In this document: one piece after another, positions 24,845 to 32,955 of the stretch | Numbering within the stretch: the first letter of the stretch is position 1 | Layout: every line of letters begins with the position of its first letter | Assembly: GCA_910583985.1 (NCBI GenBank) | Contig: CAJTYA010000001.1 | Span: 158,773-222,772 of the forward strand | Length of the DNA: 64,000 nucleotides | DNA from: an uncultured Alistipes sp. | GTDB taxonomy: Bacteria; Bacteroidota; Bacteroidia; Bacteroidales; Rikenellaceae | Direction: 5' to 3' | Translations under genes and position numbers: made by a program | The notes under the pieces: model-generated | Seen by the model: only the letters and a program-made list of their open reading frames with translations | Told to the model about the DNA's origin: nothing | Databases searched by the model: none

Positions 24845-24858
24845 TGTCGTTCCCGACA
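24845..24858. promoter_or_regulatory. Short palindrome upstream of the hemerythrin gene
   Basis: TGTCG and CGACA face each other across 4 nt, about 70 bp upstream of the hemerythrin start, within its probable promoter (TTG and TAATTTCG on the minus strand). It may be an operator, but a 5-bp inverted repeat can arise by chance. Nothing else is recognised in 24776-25144. Confidence 0.25.
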
Positions 24859-25144
24859 GGGTTACAATACCTAAAAATAGGGAAATCGCCTTGCCCGTGT
24901 CGTTGTTTTCGCCGGGTTCCGTCCGCTGCCTGCGGTCCGTTGTCCTCAAAAGGAGGCGCACAAAACCGTTCCGCAGACCGTTCGGCTTCGGAATCGCGGT
25001 CGGTTCGGATCGGGGAACCGGCGGGGAAAAAGTCCGATCGCTGTGTCGTGTTCCGGGACGACGATCGCCCGACGGCGGAAGTCCGCAGAGAGTCCCTCCC
25101 CGCGGCGGCGGTTTCGTCCTGCCCCGGAACCGGTGTCCGGCGGG

Positions 25145-26452
25145 TCAGTCGATGCGGCGGATGTCGGCGCCGAGGGCGTTGAGCCGTCCGTCGATGTTCT
25201 GGTAGCCGCGATCGATCTGTTCGACGTTCTGGATGATGCTGCGTCCGTCGGCCGACAGTGCGGCGATGAGCAGGGCCACGCCGGCGCGGATGTCGGGCGA
25301 AGACATCGTCGTGGGGCGCAGCCTGAAATGACGGTCGTGGCCGATCACCGTGGCCCGGTGCGGGTCGCAGAGAATGATCTGGGCGCCCATGTCGATGAGT
25401 TTGTCGACGAAAAACAGCCGGCTTTCGAACATCTTCTGGTGGATGAGCACCGAGCCTTTGGCCTGTGTGGCGACGACCAGAAACACGGAGAGCAGGTCGG
25501 GGGTCAGACCCGGCCACGGCGCGTCGGCGATCGTCATGATCGAACCGTCGATGAAGCTCTCTATTTCGTAATGGTCGTGCCGCGGGATATAGATGTCGTC
25601 ACCGCGCTGTTCGAAGCCGATGCCCATCCGCATGAACTGGGCCGGAATGATGCCGAGGTTTTCGAACGAAACGTCCTTGATCGTGATTTCGCTGCCGGTC
25701 ATGGCGGCCAGCCCGATGAAACTGCCTACCTCGATCATGTCGGGCAGCAGCGTGTGCGTCGTACCGTGGAGTTGTTCCACGCCTTCGATCACGAGCAGGT
25801 TCGACGCGATGCCCGAAATGAGGGCGCCCATGCGGTTGAGCATCTTGCAGAGCTGCTGGACGTAAGGCTCGCAGGCGGCGTTGTAGATCGTCGTTTTGCC
25901 CTTGGCCAGTACGGCGGCCATGACGATGTTGGCCGTTCCGGTCACCGAGGCCTCGTCGAGCAGCATCGAGCAGCCGCGCAGCTCTTTGCTTTCGACCGAA
26001 AAGAAACTGGTCTGCGTGTCGAAGTCGAATTCGGCGCCCAGCTTCTGCATGCCGATGAAGTGGGTGTCGAGTCTGCGGCGCCCGATCTTGTCTCCGCCCG
26101 GCTTGGGGATGTAGCCCACGCCGTAGCGGGCCAGCAGCGGACCGATAATCATCACCGACCCGCGCAGGCGGCCCGCCCGTTTGCGGTAGTCCTCGCTCTG
26201 GAGGTAGTCGAAGTCGATTTCGCGGGCTTCGAACGAGTAGGTGCTTTCGTCGATCTTCTCGACGAGGACGCCCATCTTTTCGAGCAATTCGATCAGTTGC
26301 AGCACGTCCACGATGGCCGGGACGTTGTGCACGGTCACCTTTTCGGGCGTGAGCAGCGTGGCGCACAGAATTTGCAGCGCTTCGTTCTTGGCTCCCTGTG
26401 GAGTGATTTCTCCTTGGAGAGGCGCTCCTCCCCGGACTTCAAATGTCGCCAT
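25145..26452 (-). CDS. murA: UDP-N-acetylglucosamine 1-carboxyvinyltransferase
   Basis: MurA transfers enolpyruvate from PEP to UDP-GlcNAc, the first committed step of peptidoglycan synthesis. The 435-residue protein has the EPT two-domain fold: GEITPQGAKNEALQILCATLL at the start (with Lys22-Asn23), RLRGSVMIIGPLLARYG, LDEASVTGTANIVMAAVLAKG, and the later GLTPDLLSVFLV segment. The loop residue that is Cys115 in E. coli (PGGCTIG) is Asp121 here (PGGDKIG), a change known to confer fosfomycin insensitivity. The ATG at 26452 is used because the upstream open frame is arginine-rich and overlaps the promoter. Confidence 0.95.
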   Translation of the reverse strand: MATFEVRGGAPLQGEITPQGAKNEALQILCATLLTPEKVTVHNVPAIVDVLQLIELLEKMGVLVEKIDESTYSFEAREIDFDYLQSEDYRKRAGRLRGSVMIIGPLLARYGVGYIPKPGGDKIGRRRLDTHFIGMQKLGAEFDFDTQTSFFSVESKELRGCSMLLDEASVTGTANIVMAAVLAKGKTTIYNAACEPYVQQLCKMLNRMGALISGIASNLLVIEGVEQLHGTTHTLLPDMIEVGSFIGLAAMTGSEITIKDVSFENLGIIPAQFMRMGIGFEQRGDDIYIPRHDHYEIESFIDGSIMTIADAPWPGLTPDLLSVFLVVATQAKGSVLIHQKMFESRLFFVDKLIDMGAQIILCDPHRATVIGHDRHFRLRPTTMSSPDIRAGVALLIAALSADGRSIIQNVEQIDRGYQNIDGRLNALGADIRRID

Positions 26453-26530
26453 AGTCTTTCGAGCAGTCGTTGTTTCGGATGGTTTGCGGCTTCGTATCCG
26501 CCCCGTGGACGGCGAGCGCCGAAAACGAAC

Positions 26531-26563
26531 CAAATATAACGATCTTATCGTTATCTTCCAAAA
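26531..26563 (-). promoter_or_regulatory. Promoter of murA
   Basis: On the minus strand, TTTTG (26563-26559) and TATATTTG (26538-26531) are separated by 20 nt, an excellent match to the Bacteroidota consensus. The start point is about 70 nt upstream of the murA ATG. Confidence 0.75.
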
Positions 26564-26613
26564 CGGTCCCTTGCGGGAATGCCCCGCCCTTCGGACGGAA
26601 GCATACACGAAGG

Positions 26614-26644
26614 CCGGAATCCGCGCGAGGCGGACTCCGGCCGG
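26614..26644 (-). terminator. Hairpin downstream of the glycosidase cluster, distal
   Basis: A 13-nt stem with one mismatch (26614-26626 with 26632-26644) lies between the murA promoter and the end of the GH99-like gene. No T run follows, so termination is only possible, not shown. Confidence 0.35.
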
Positions 26645-26821
26645 TCGAAACAAACTCTTTGCGCCTTCAGTAAACTCGCTGTTCTTATAACGCTCTTTCC
26701 CCCGCCGTTATTGCGTCCGTCGTCGGTTTTCGCGGCTATTCCCCGTGCCGGCCGGTGTCCGTTCTCCGTGCGGGAACGGTCCGGTCGCTGTTCGGAGGCA
26801 GGCCGGTCCGGCCATGTACGA

Positions 26822-26855
26822 GCGCCGCCCGGTTCTCGAACGGACCGGGCGGCGC
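26822..26855 (-). terminator. Hairpin downstream of the glycosidase cluster, proximal
   Basis: A perfect 12-bp GC-rich stem (26822-26833 with 26844-26855) around a 10-nt loop, 48 nt past the stop of the last GH99-like gene. A T run is absent. Confidence 0.5.
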
Positions 26856-26902
26856 GGAGACGGGGAAGCCCAGCAGACGAGGTATCCCTTATGCGGGGAA
26901 GG

Positions 26903-28813
26903 TTATTTCACCGTATAGACGAAATTGAACCGGCCTCCCGGCGCGGCGTCGCCGTAGGAGTAGAAGTAGGAGAGGTTGAATTCTTTGAGCGGCATGTTGT
27001 CGGCCCATTTGAACTCGAAGTCGATCTTCTTGTCCATGCCCAGCACGGCACGCGGAATGCGCAGTTCCATCTGGTTATCCTTCAGGGCATAGTCGAACGT
27101 GCCGGCTTTTTCCCATGTCGTCCATTTGCCGCCCGTGTTGCGGTAGATCGTTCCGCTCCGTTCGCCGGGCTTCTCGTAGTTGACGATGAAGTCGTAGCCT
27201 TCCCAGCCGGTGCTGCGGTTCCGGTCGGCGTCGATGAGCAGCCACATCCAGTTCGGCTCGGCGGCTTTCGAGGGCGGCGTCATGGGCTCGGCCGTTTTCA
27301 CGAAAAAGTACATATACTCGTCGTCGCGGGCCACGCGGGCGTCGACGATGTCGTTGCGGCCGGTGTTGTTCACGTAGTTCTTGTCGGCGTGTCCCCGGTG
27401 GTTTCTCGACAGCGTGTTGCCCCGGTAATGCGCGAAGTCGGGCGCTACGTCGGCCCAGCCCGAAAACGAGCCGATCTCGATGGTCTTGGCGGCCGAGGCG
27501 GTGCTCCGGCGGGACATGCCTTTGAACCGGCGGACGTTTTCGATCAGTTGGTAATAGTACGTGTCGCCCATGTAGTTGCCTTCGCTGTCGAACCATTCGT
27601 TATTGGGCTCGATGTCGCGGCTGTGGTCCCAGTCGAACTGGTCCACGAACGAGAACGGATAGCCGTTCCACGTGTCGCCGGCCGCCGTGCCGCGGTCCCA
27701 TTTCCCTGCGATGTATTCGTTCCATCCCGTGACGAAGACCAGTTCGGGATCAAGTTCCAGCGCACGGTTCCACTGTTCCTGAAAGTTGGCGCCGTAGAGA
27801 TAGGCGTCGGGACGGCTGTCGAAGCCGTTCTGCTTGGTGAAGCTGCGTCCGTAGGAACCCGGTACGTTGAAGGCGCCCGCATGACCTTTTCGGTCGGGCG
27901 AGGTGTTCTGGGCCACGCCCACCGTCGTCATTTCGCCGCCGCGGCCGTAGAGGTGCTGGGGGAACACTTCGAGCCATCCCCACTGCCGGTCGTTCGCAGG
28001 ACCGTTCACGTAGTCGGGCTGTCCGGGCCGGAACGTGAAAAATTCCCGGATCAGCGGGTCGTCGCCCTTGTCGGTCAGGTTGTCGGGATAGGCCATCAGG
28101 CAGGGCTTGCCTTTCCACATGAACCACAGGTCCTTGTAGCGGTTGGCCCGGTAAATGTCGCGATAGAGCTGCCGCAGCGACACCAGCGAGTTGTCGTTCG
28201 GGCCGAAAGGCAGGATGAACGAAATCTTGGGCACTTTCACGCCGTCCTTGCGGGCTTGGTCCCACGTCTTGAGCAGGGCGGTGTAGGACGATTTCCATGT
28301 CCACGTCCCGTTCGTACAGTCGAAGAACACGGCGTCCACGCCGGCGTCGGCCAGCATTTCGGCGTGCTTGCGCAGCACCCACGGGTCGGTCGTGCGGTAG
28401 TAGCCGAACAGCGGTTCGCCCCAGAAGTGCGTGTTGCCGCCGCCCCGGTTCCATGCGGGGTGGTTCTTGTCGTCGATGGCTTCGGGATATTGTTTCAGAA
28501 TCCGCGAGATGTTTCCTACGCTGCCGTATTCGACCATCTGATCGCAGTGCCATGTCCAGTAGAAGATGGCGACGGTCTTGTCGCTTTTGCGTCCGCCCGT
28601 CGCGTCGGCTTCGGGGAGTTTGCGGCCCAGCGGGTCGGTGGCGGCCCACAGGTCGCTGTTCACCTCGCCTTCGACCACCTCTTCGGCGGGAGGCGTGTCG
28701 GGTCCCGTACCGGGATCGCCCGTTTCGTCGGTCGTGTCGTCTTTCGAACAACCCAGCGCCAGCAGGGCGGCCAGACTCAGGGCACAGAGTTCTTTCCACG
28801 TGAATTTCATCAT
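26903..28813 (-). CDS. GH99/GH71-like secreted glycoside hydrolase, paralogue 4
   Basis: A 636-residue lipoprotein: signal peptide with lipobox ALGC and an acidic spacer (TDETGDPGTGPDTPPAEE). The catalytic part resembles the GH99/GH71-like (WbsX-type) families: FYWTWHCDQM near the start, ADAGVDAVFFDCTNGTW, and VTGWNEYIAGKW at about residue 362, where GH99-like enzymes have the catalytic WNE(W/Y). A C-terminal domain (about 475-636; NNTGRNDIVDARVARDDEYMYFFVKT) looks like a CBM9-type carbohydrate-binding module. It is the most divergent of four tandem paralogues (Tyr instead of Trp after WNE, its own promoter, a 405-bp gap). The substrate is unknown; endo-acting mannanases and alpha-1,3-glucanases are among relatives. 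Confidence 0.85.
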   Translation of the reverse strand: MMKFTWKELCALSLAALLALGCSKDDTTDETGDPGTGPDTPPAEEVVEGEVNSDLWAATDPLGRKLPEADATGGRKSDKTVAIFYWTWHCDQMVEYGSVGNISRILKQYPEAIDDKNHPAWNRGGGNTHFWGEPLFGYYRTTDPWVLRKHAEMLADAGVDAVFFDCTNGTWTWKSSYTALLKTWDQARKDGVKVPKISFILPFGPNDNSLVSLRQLYRDIYRANRYKDLWFMWKGKPCLMAYPDNLTDKGDDPLIREFFTFRPGQPDYVNGPANDRQWGWLEVFPQHLYGRGGEMTTVGVAQNTSPDRKGHAGAFNVPGSYGRSFTKQNGFDSRPDAYLYGANFQEQWNRALELDPELVFVTGWNEYIAGKWDRGTAAGDTWNGYPFSFVDQFDWDHSRDIEPNNEWFDSEGNYMGDTYYYQLIENVRRFKGMSRRSTASAAKTIEIGSFSGWADVAPDFAHYRGNTLSRNHRGHADKNYVNNTGRNDIVDARVARDDEYMYFFVKTAEPMTPPSKAAEPNWMWLLIDADRNRSTGWEGYDFIVNYEKPGERSGTIYRNTGGKWTTWEKAGTFDYALKDNQMELRIPRAVLGMDKKIDFEFKWADNMPLKEFNLSYFYSYGDAAPGGRFNFVYTVK

Positions 28814-28866
28814 CGGATTGCAGGTTAAATGTTCTTTCGTTCGTCTCCGTTACCGGGAACGGTGAA

Positions 28867-28874
28867 CAAAAATA
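28867..28874 (-). promoter_or_regulatory. Promoter -7 element of GH99-like paralogue 4
   Basis: TATTTTTG on the minus strand, about 54 nt upstream of the ATG, matches TAnnTTTG. It suggests that paralogue 4 can be transcribed apart from the three genes before it. The rest of 28814-29218 holds only the hairpin at 29140-29165. Confidence 0.45.
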
Positions 28875-29139
28875 TCGAAATTTCGCGGATTTCCCGCCTT
28901 CGGGAGAAAATTATCAGGTGTGCCGCGACGACGCCGGCGGCGCGTGCCGGGGACATTGCCTTTTCGGAGGGCGGATTTCGGTGTCCGGACCGTTCCGACG
29001 GAGGGGGCGGCAGACAGTCCGTCCTGTCCCTCGTCGCTTGGTCCGCCTCGCGGGCGACGGTCGGACCGAAAAGTCGGAAGCCGGGAAAGGGGAGGCCGGA
29101 GCGGTCCAGCTCGTTTCGCGGCGAAGCGCCGTAAACGAA

Positions 29140-29165
29140 GACGGTCCCGCCGAAGCGGAACCGTC
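29140..29165 (-). terminator. UUCG-tetraloop hairpin after GH99-like paralogue 3
   Basis: On the minus strand an 11-bp stem with one G-T pair closes the very stable C(TTCG)G tetraloop, 54 nt past the stop, followed by TTCGTTT. It probably ends the upstream glycosidase transcript. Confidence 0.6.
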
Positions 29166-29218
29166 CGAAAATCGTTTGCGGAACGGAGAACCGAGGCCGT
29201 TCTTCGTCCGGGACCGGT

Positions 29219-31084
29219 CTATCGTTTGAAACGGTAACGGTAGCGGAACCGTCCGTCGGGTGCCGCGTCGCCGTCGGAGAGGCATTCCTGAATGTCGCCC
29301 GATCCGGCGGCGTTGTCGATCCACTTGAAGTCGATCGTGAAGTCGTTCGCGTTGCCGATGCCCAGACTCGCTATCGGAATCCGGACGACCATCTCCCTGC
29401 CTTCGACCCGGTAGTCGACGGCCTCTTTCGTCTGCCAGTTCCAACCACCTCCGCAGACATCGAGCGAGGTCTGCGTGTCGCCGGCGGGCTTGCGGTTGAC
29501 CATGAACCGGAAGCCTTCCCAGTCCGGACCGTCGCTTCCGACCGTGCGGACGAACAGGCGCATCCAGTTTTTGTCCGTGCGGGGCGTGATGGGGGCCGCC
29601 GTGCGGACGTAGAAAAAGAGGTTCTCGCCGTCGTTGGCCACTTTCGACATGACGATGTCGTTGCGGCCCGTCTGGTTGACGAGCATACCCACGCTGCTGC
29701 CGTAGCCGTGGTGGCGCCGTGCGGCTACGTCGCCCCGGTCGTCGGCATAGGAGGCGGCGACCGATTTCCAGACGCTCATGTCGTCCGGGTCGATGCGCGT
29801 TAGGTCGGAATGGACGGGCGCGGAAGCGGTTCCTTTGAAGCGGCGCACGTAGTCGGCCAGTTGGTAGTAGTAGTTATCGCCGAAGCCGCCCCGGAGCGGT
29901 TCGAGGTCGCGGCTGAATTCGTGGTTGTACTGGTCGACGAAGAACGATCCTCCCGCCGGCAGCACCTTGCCCAGCATCGGCTGGCCTCCGCCTTCGGAGA
30001 CGAACCGCATGGCGATCCATTCGTTCCAGCCCGTCACGAAAATGAATTCGGGATCGACTTGCAAGGCCCGCGAGAACTGGGACGTGAAGTGCACGCCCTT
30101 GCCCGAATCGTAGGATCGGGGCTGGGTGCCGGTTTTCACGTCGAAGCTGCGTCCGATGTTCGAGGTGGGGTGCGTGGCGGGCATGACCGGGATGCATTCG
30201 GGTTTGCCCGCTTCGTGCCAGCCGGCCGACTGGGGATAGGTGTCGCCCCACGGCCATTTGTCCTGTCCGTTGCCGAACCATACGTTGCTGCCCTCCTTGG
30301 TCGAGAACCACGAGTGGCGTACGGTGAAGAAGTTCTGTATGCGTGCCGTCGCGCCTTCGGGCGGACACAGCACCAGCGGCTTGCCTTTCCACTGGAACCA
30401 CAGCTCCTTGTAGAGTCCTTTGGCGTAGAACTGGCTGTAGAGGTCCGCCATTTTTTGTAGGGCGTTGCCGTTGAGCACGAAAGCGATCTGGGGCGTCCGG
30501 GCTCCCTCCTTGCGCATTTTCCGGTAGACCTCGCAGATCGTCTTGACGGTGTTGAGGTACAGGTAGCCGTTGGTCACGTCGAGCAGGATCACGTCCACGC
30601 CGGCGGCCGAGAGCATCTGGGCGTGCTTGCGGATCACCCACTCGTCGTTCGAGACGTAGTAGCCCAGATAGGGTTCGCCCCAGTGGTGGAAAGCGTGCAC
30701 CGGACCGTACTTCGGGTTGTTCGGGTTGCGGTCCAGTATTTTCTGGATGTCGTAGGGGGCGTTCACGTCGGAGGGAGCCGGCGGCATCACTTCGTCGTGG
30801 TCCTCGTGCTCGTCGTAGCCGTGCGCGCCGATCCAGATGAAGTAGAAGATGCCCACCTTCTTGTCTTCGCGCGGAGCGCCGTAGTGTTCGCCCGGCTCGA
30901 TCGTGCGGCCGAGCGCGTCGACGGCCGTCCACGAAAACGGATCGACCGTCGCTTCGGCGACCGAATCGAGAACGGGAGGAAGAGGACCCGGATCGGGCTG
31001 TCCCCCGTCGTCCGAGTTGTCTTTCGTGCAGGCCGCCGCCAGCAGCAGGGCGGACAGGCACAGTAAGCGGAGGTGCGGTTTCAT
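29219..31084 (-). CDS. GH99/GH71-like secreted glycoside hydrolase, paralogue 3
   Basis: A 621-residue lipoprotein (lipobox AAAC) with a proline- and aspartate-rich spacer. The catalytic part shows KKVGIFYFIWIGAHGYDEHE, HHWGEPYLGYYVSNDEWVIRKHAQML, AGVDVILLDVTNG and VTGWNEWIAMRF (about residue 351). Next comes the stretch EFSRDLEPLRGGFGDNYYYQLADYVRRFKG, shared almost word for word with paralogues 1 and 2. The C-terminal CBM9-like module (about 455-621) begins at NQTGRNDIVMSKVANDG and ends GDAAPDGRFRYRYRFKR. The start lies 24 nt after paralogue 2, so they share a transcript. It differs from 1 and 2 by being lipid-anchored. Confidence 0.86.
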   Translation of the reverse strand: MKPHLRLLCLSALLLAAACTKDNSDDGGQPDPGPLPPVLDSVAEATVDPFSWTAVDALGRTIEPGEHYGAPREDKKVGIFYFIWIGAHGYDEHEDHDEVMPPAPSDVNAPYDIQKILDRNPNNPKYGPVHAFHHWGEPYLGYYVSNDEWVIRKHAQMLSAAGVDVILLDVTNGYLYLNTVKTICEVYRKMRKEGARTPQIAFVLNGNALQKMADLYSQFYAKGLYKELWFQWKGKPLVLCPPEGATARIQNFFTVRHSWFSTKEGSNVWFGNGQDKWPWGDTYPQSAGWHEAGKPECIPVMPATHPTSNIGRSFDVKTGTQPRSYDSGKGVHFTSQFSRALQVDPEFIFVTGWNEWIAMRFVSEGGGQPMLGKVLPAGGSFFVDQYNHEFSRDLEPLRGGFGDNYYYQLADYVRRFKGTASAPVHSDLTRIDPDDMSVWKSVAASYADDRGDVAARRHHGYGSSVGMLVNQTGRNDIVMSKVANDGENLFFYVRTAAPITPRTDKNWMRLFVRTVGSDGPDWEGFRFMVNRKPAGDTQTSLDVCGGGWNWQTKEAVDYRVEGREMVVRIPIASLGIGNANDFTIDFKWIDNAAGSGDIQECLSDGDAAPDGRFRYRYRFKR

Positions 31085-31108
31085 GGGAAAACGGTTCTGT
31101 AAAAAGTG

Positions 31109-32929
31109 TTATTTTTTGAATTCGTACCGGTAGCGGAACCGTCCGTTCGGAGCCGCGTCGCCGTCGGAAAGGCATTCCTGAATGTCGCCCTCCCGGACGG
31201 CATTGTCGATCCACTTGAAGTCGAGCGCGAAATTTTTCGGGTTTTCGATTCTCAGGGCCGACAGCGGGACGGCGATCACCATTTCGTCGCCCTCGACGCG
31301 GTACGACAGCTCGGCCGTCTTTTCCCAGTTCCATCCGTTGAGCGAGCGTTCGAGCGAGGTGGTCGAAGCGTTCTGCGCCCGGCCGTTGACCCGGTACTGG
31401 AAACCTTCCCAGTTGGCGCCGTCGCGGCCTTTCACGTCGATGAACAGGCGCATCCACAGCGAATCGGTGTGCGGCGTGAGGGCTTGGGCGGTGCGGACGT
31501 AGAAGTACAGATTCTTGCCGTCGTTGGCCACTTTCGATTCGACGATGTCGTTGCGGCCCGTCGTGTTGACGAGCCGTCCGATGCGGCCGTAGCCGTAGTG
31601 GTCGCGGTGGAACACGTCGCCTCGGTCGTCGGCATAGCGGGCTTCCACCTTTTTCCATGCGGCGAAGTCGTCCGGCGCGATTTTATGGAAGGCGGAGTGG
31701 ACCTTCGTCGGTTCGACGCCCTTGTAGCGGCGGATGAAGTCGGCCAACTGGTAATAGTAGTTGTCGCCGAAGCCGCCCCGGAGCGGTTCGATGTCGCGGC
31801 TGTACTCGTGGTTGAACAGGTCGACGAAGTAGCTGTCGCCCTTTTTCACTTCGTAGTCGCCCACCTTGCGGATGCCGCCCGGATTGATGAAGCGCATGGC
31901 CGTCCATTCGTTCCAGCCCGAAAAGAAGATGAATTCGGGGTCGAAATCCATCGCCTGTTCGAACTGTTCGGTGAAGCACAAGCCCTCGCCCGAACGCTGT
32001 TGGTCGGGTCCCGGCTGTACGCCGTTGTGATAGCTTCGGCCTATCTGTTTCATCGAGCCGTAGTCGGCGATGGGGTGGGTGGCCGGCGAGACGGCGACCA
32101 TTTCGGCCTTGTCGGGACTGTCGTGCCATCCGTATTTCTGGGGATAGATGTCGGCCCATGGGCAGCGGTCCTTGCCGTCGCCGAACCAGTCCCAAGCCGA
32201 GCAGAACCACGAGTGGCGCACGGTGAAGAAGTCGGCCATTTCGGGCGTGATGCCTTCGGGCGGGCAGAAGATCAGCGGTTTGTCCTTCCAGCGGAACCAC
32301 AGATCCTCGTAGAGCCCTTTGCCGTAGAAATTCTCGAAGAGGTTTTTCAGCGTGCCCTTGGCGTTGGTGTTGAGGATGAACGAGAGTTGCGGCGTGCGGT
32401 TGCCCTCGGCGCGCATCGCTTCGTACACCCGGCAGATTTGCAGCACGACCGGCAGGTAGATCGCCTGATTGGTCACGTCGAGCATAATCATGTCCACGCC
32501 GGCGTCCGAGAGCATCTGGGCGTGCTTGCGGATGACCCATTCGTCGTTGGCCGTGTAGTAGCCCAAATAGGGTTCGCCCCAGTGGTGCATGGCGTGTACC
32601 GTCCCGTAATGCGGGTTCGCCGGGTCGGCGTCGATGAGTTTCTGGTTGTCGTAGGGGCTCAGCGAGTCGGCCGCCGTGGGGACCATGATGCCGCCGTCGG
32701 GCGCCGTGCCCGGTTTGTCGTAGCCGTGCGCGCCGTGCCAGACGACGAAGAACATGCCCACGGTCTTGTTCTTGCGCGGGGCGCCGTATTGGTCGTCGGT
32801 GCCGATTTTACGGCCCAGCGCATCCTGCGCCGTCCATGGAGAAAGTTGCGTTTGCGCCGCGGCGTCGTTCGGCGCGGCGAGCGGTCCGAGGCATAGGGCC
32901 GTCAGCAGAAAAAGTCGGGTCGGTTTCAT
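31109..32929 (-). CDS. GH99/GH71-like secreted glycoside hydrolase, paralogue 2
   Basis: A 606-residue protein with an ordinary cleavable signal peptide (ending NDAAAQ, no lipobox), hence probably periplasmic or released. The domain order is as in its neighbours: KTVGMFFVVWHGAHGYDKPG, HHWGEPYLGYYTANDEWVIRKHAQML, AGVDMIMLDVTNQ, then FSGWNEWTAMRF at about residue 338. The end is a CBM9-like module (RLVNTTGRNDIVESKVANDGKNLYFYVRT, then FALDFKWIDNAVREGDIQEC). It is closest to paralogue 1. It starts 26 nt after paralogue 1 and ends 24 nt before paralogue 3. Confidence 0.86.
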   Translation of the reverse strand: MKPTRLFLLTALCLGPLAAPNDAAAQTQLSPWTAQDALGRKIGTDDQYGAPRKNKTVGMFFVVWHGAHGYDKPGTAPDGGIMVPTAADSLSPYDNQKLIDADPANPHYGTVHAMHHWGEPYLGYYTANDEWVIRKHAQMLSDAGVDMIMLDVTNQAIYLPVVLQICRVYEAMRAEGNRTPQLSFILNTNAKGTLKNLFENFYGKGLYEDLWFRWKDKPLIFCPPEGITPEMADFFTVRHSWFCSAWDWFGDGKDRCPWADIYPQKYGWHDSPDKAEMVAVSPATHPIADYGSMKQIGRSYHNGVQPGPDQQRSGEGLCFTEQFEQAMDFDPEFIFFSGWNEWTAMRFINPGGIRKVGDYEVKKGDSYFVDLFNHEYSRDIEPLRGGFGDNYYYQLADFIRRYKGVEPTKVHSAFHKIAPDDFAAWKKVEARYADDRGDVFHRDHYGYGRIGRLVNTTGRNDIVESKVANDGKNLYFYVRTAQALTPHTDSLWMRLFIDVKGRDGANWEGFQYRVNGRAQNASTTSLERSLNGWNWEKTAELSYRVEGDEMVIAVPLSALRIENPKNFALDFKWIDNAVREGDIQECLSDGDAAPNGRFRYRYEFKK

Positions 32930-32955
32930 GTTTGTTTTTTAGGGTTGAGTCGAAT

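Noticed and set aside
24845..24858. Operator for an NO-responsive CRP/FNR-type regulator
   Set aside because: Only a 5-bp inverted repeat; it does not match a motif I could name with confidence, so it is listed only as a weak palindrome.
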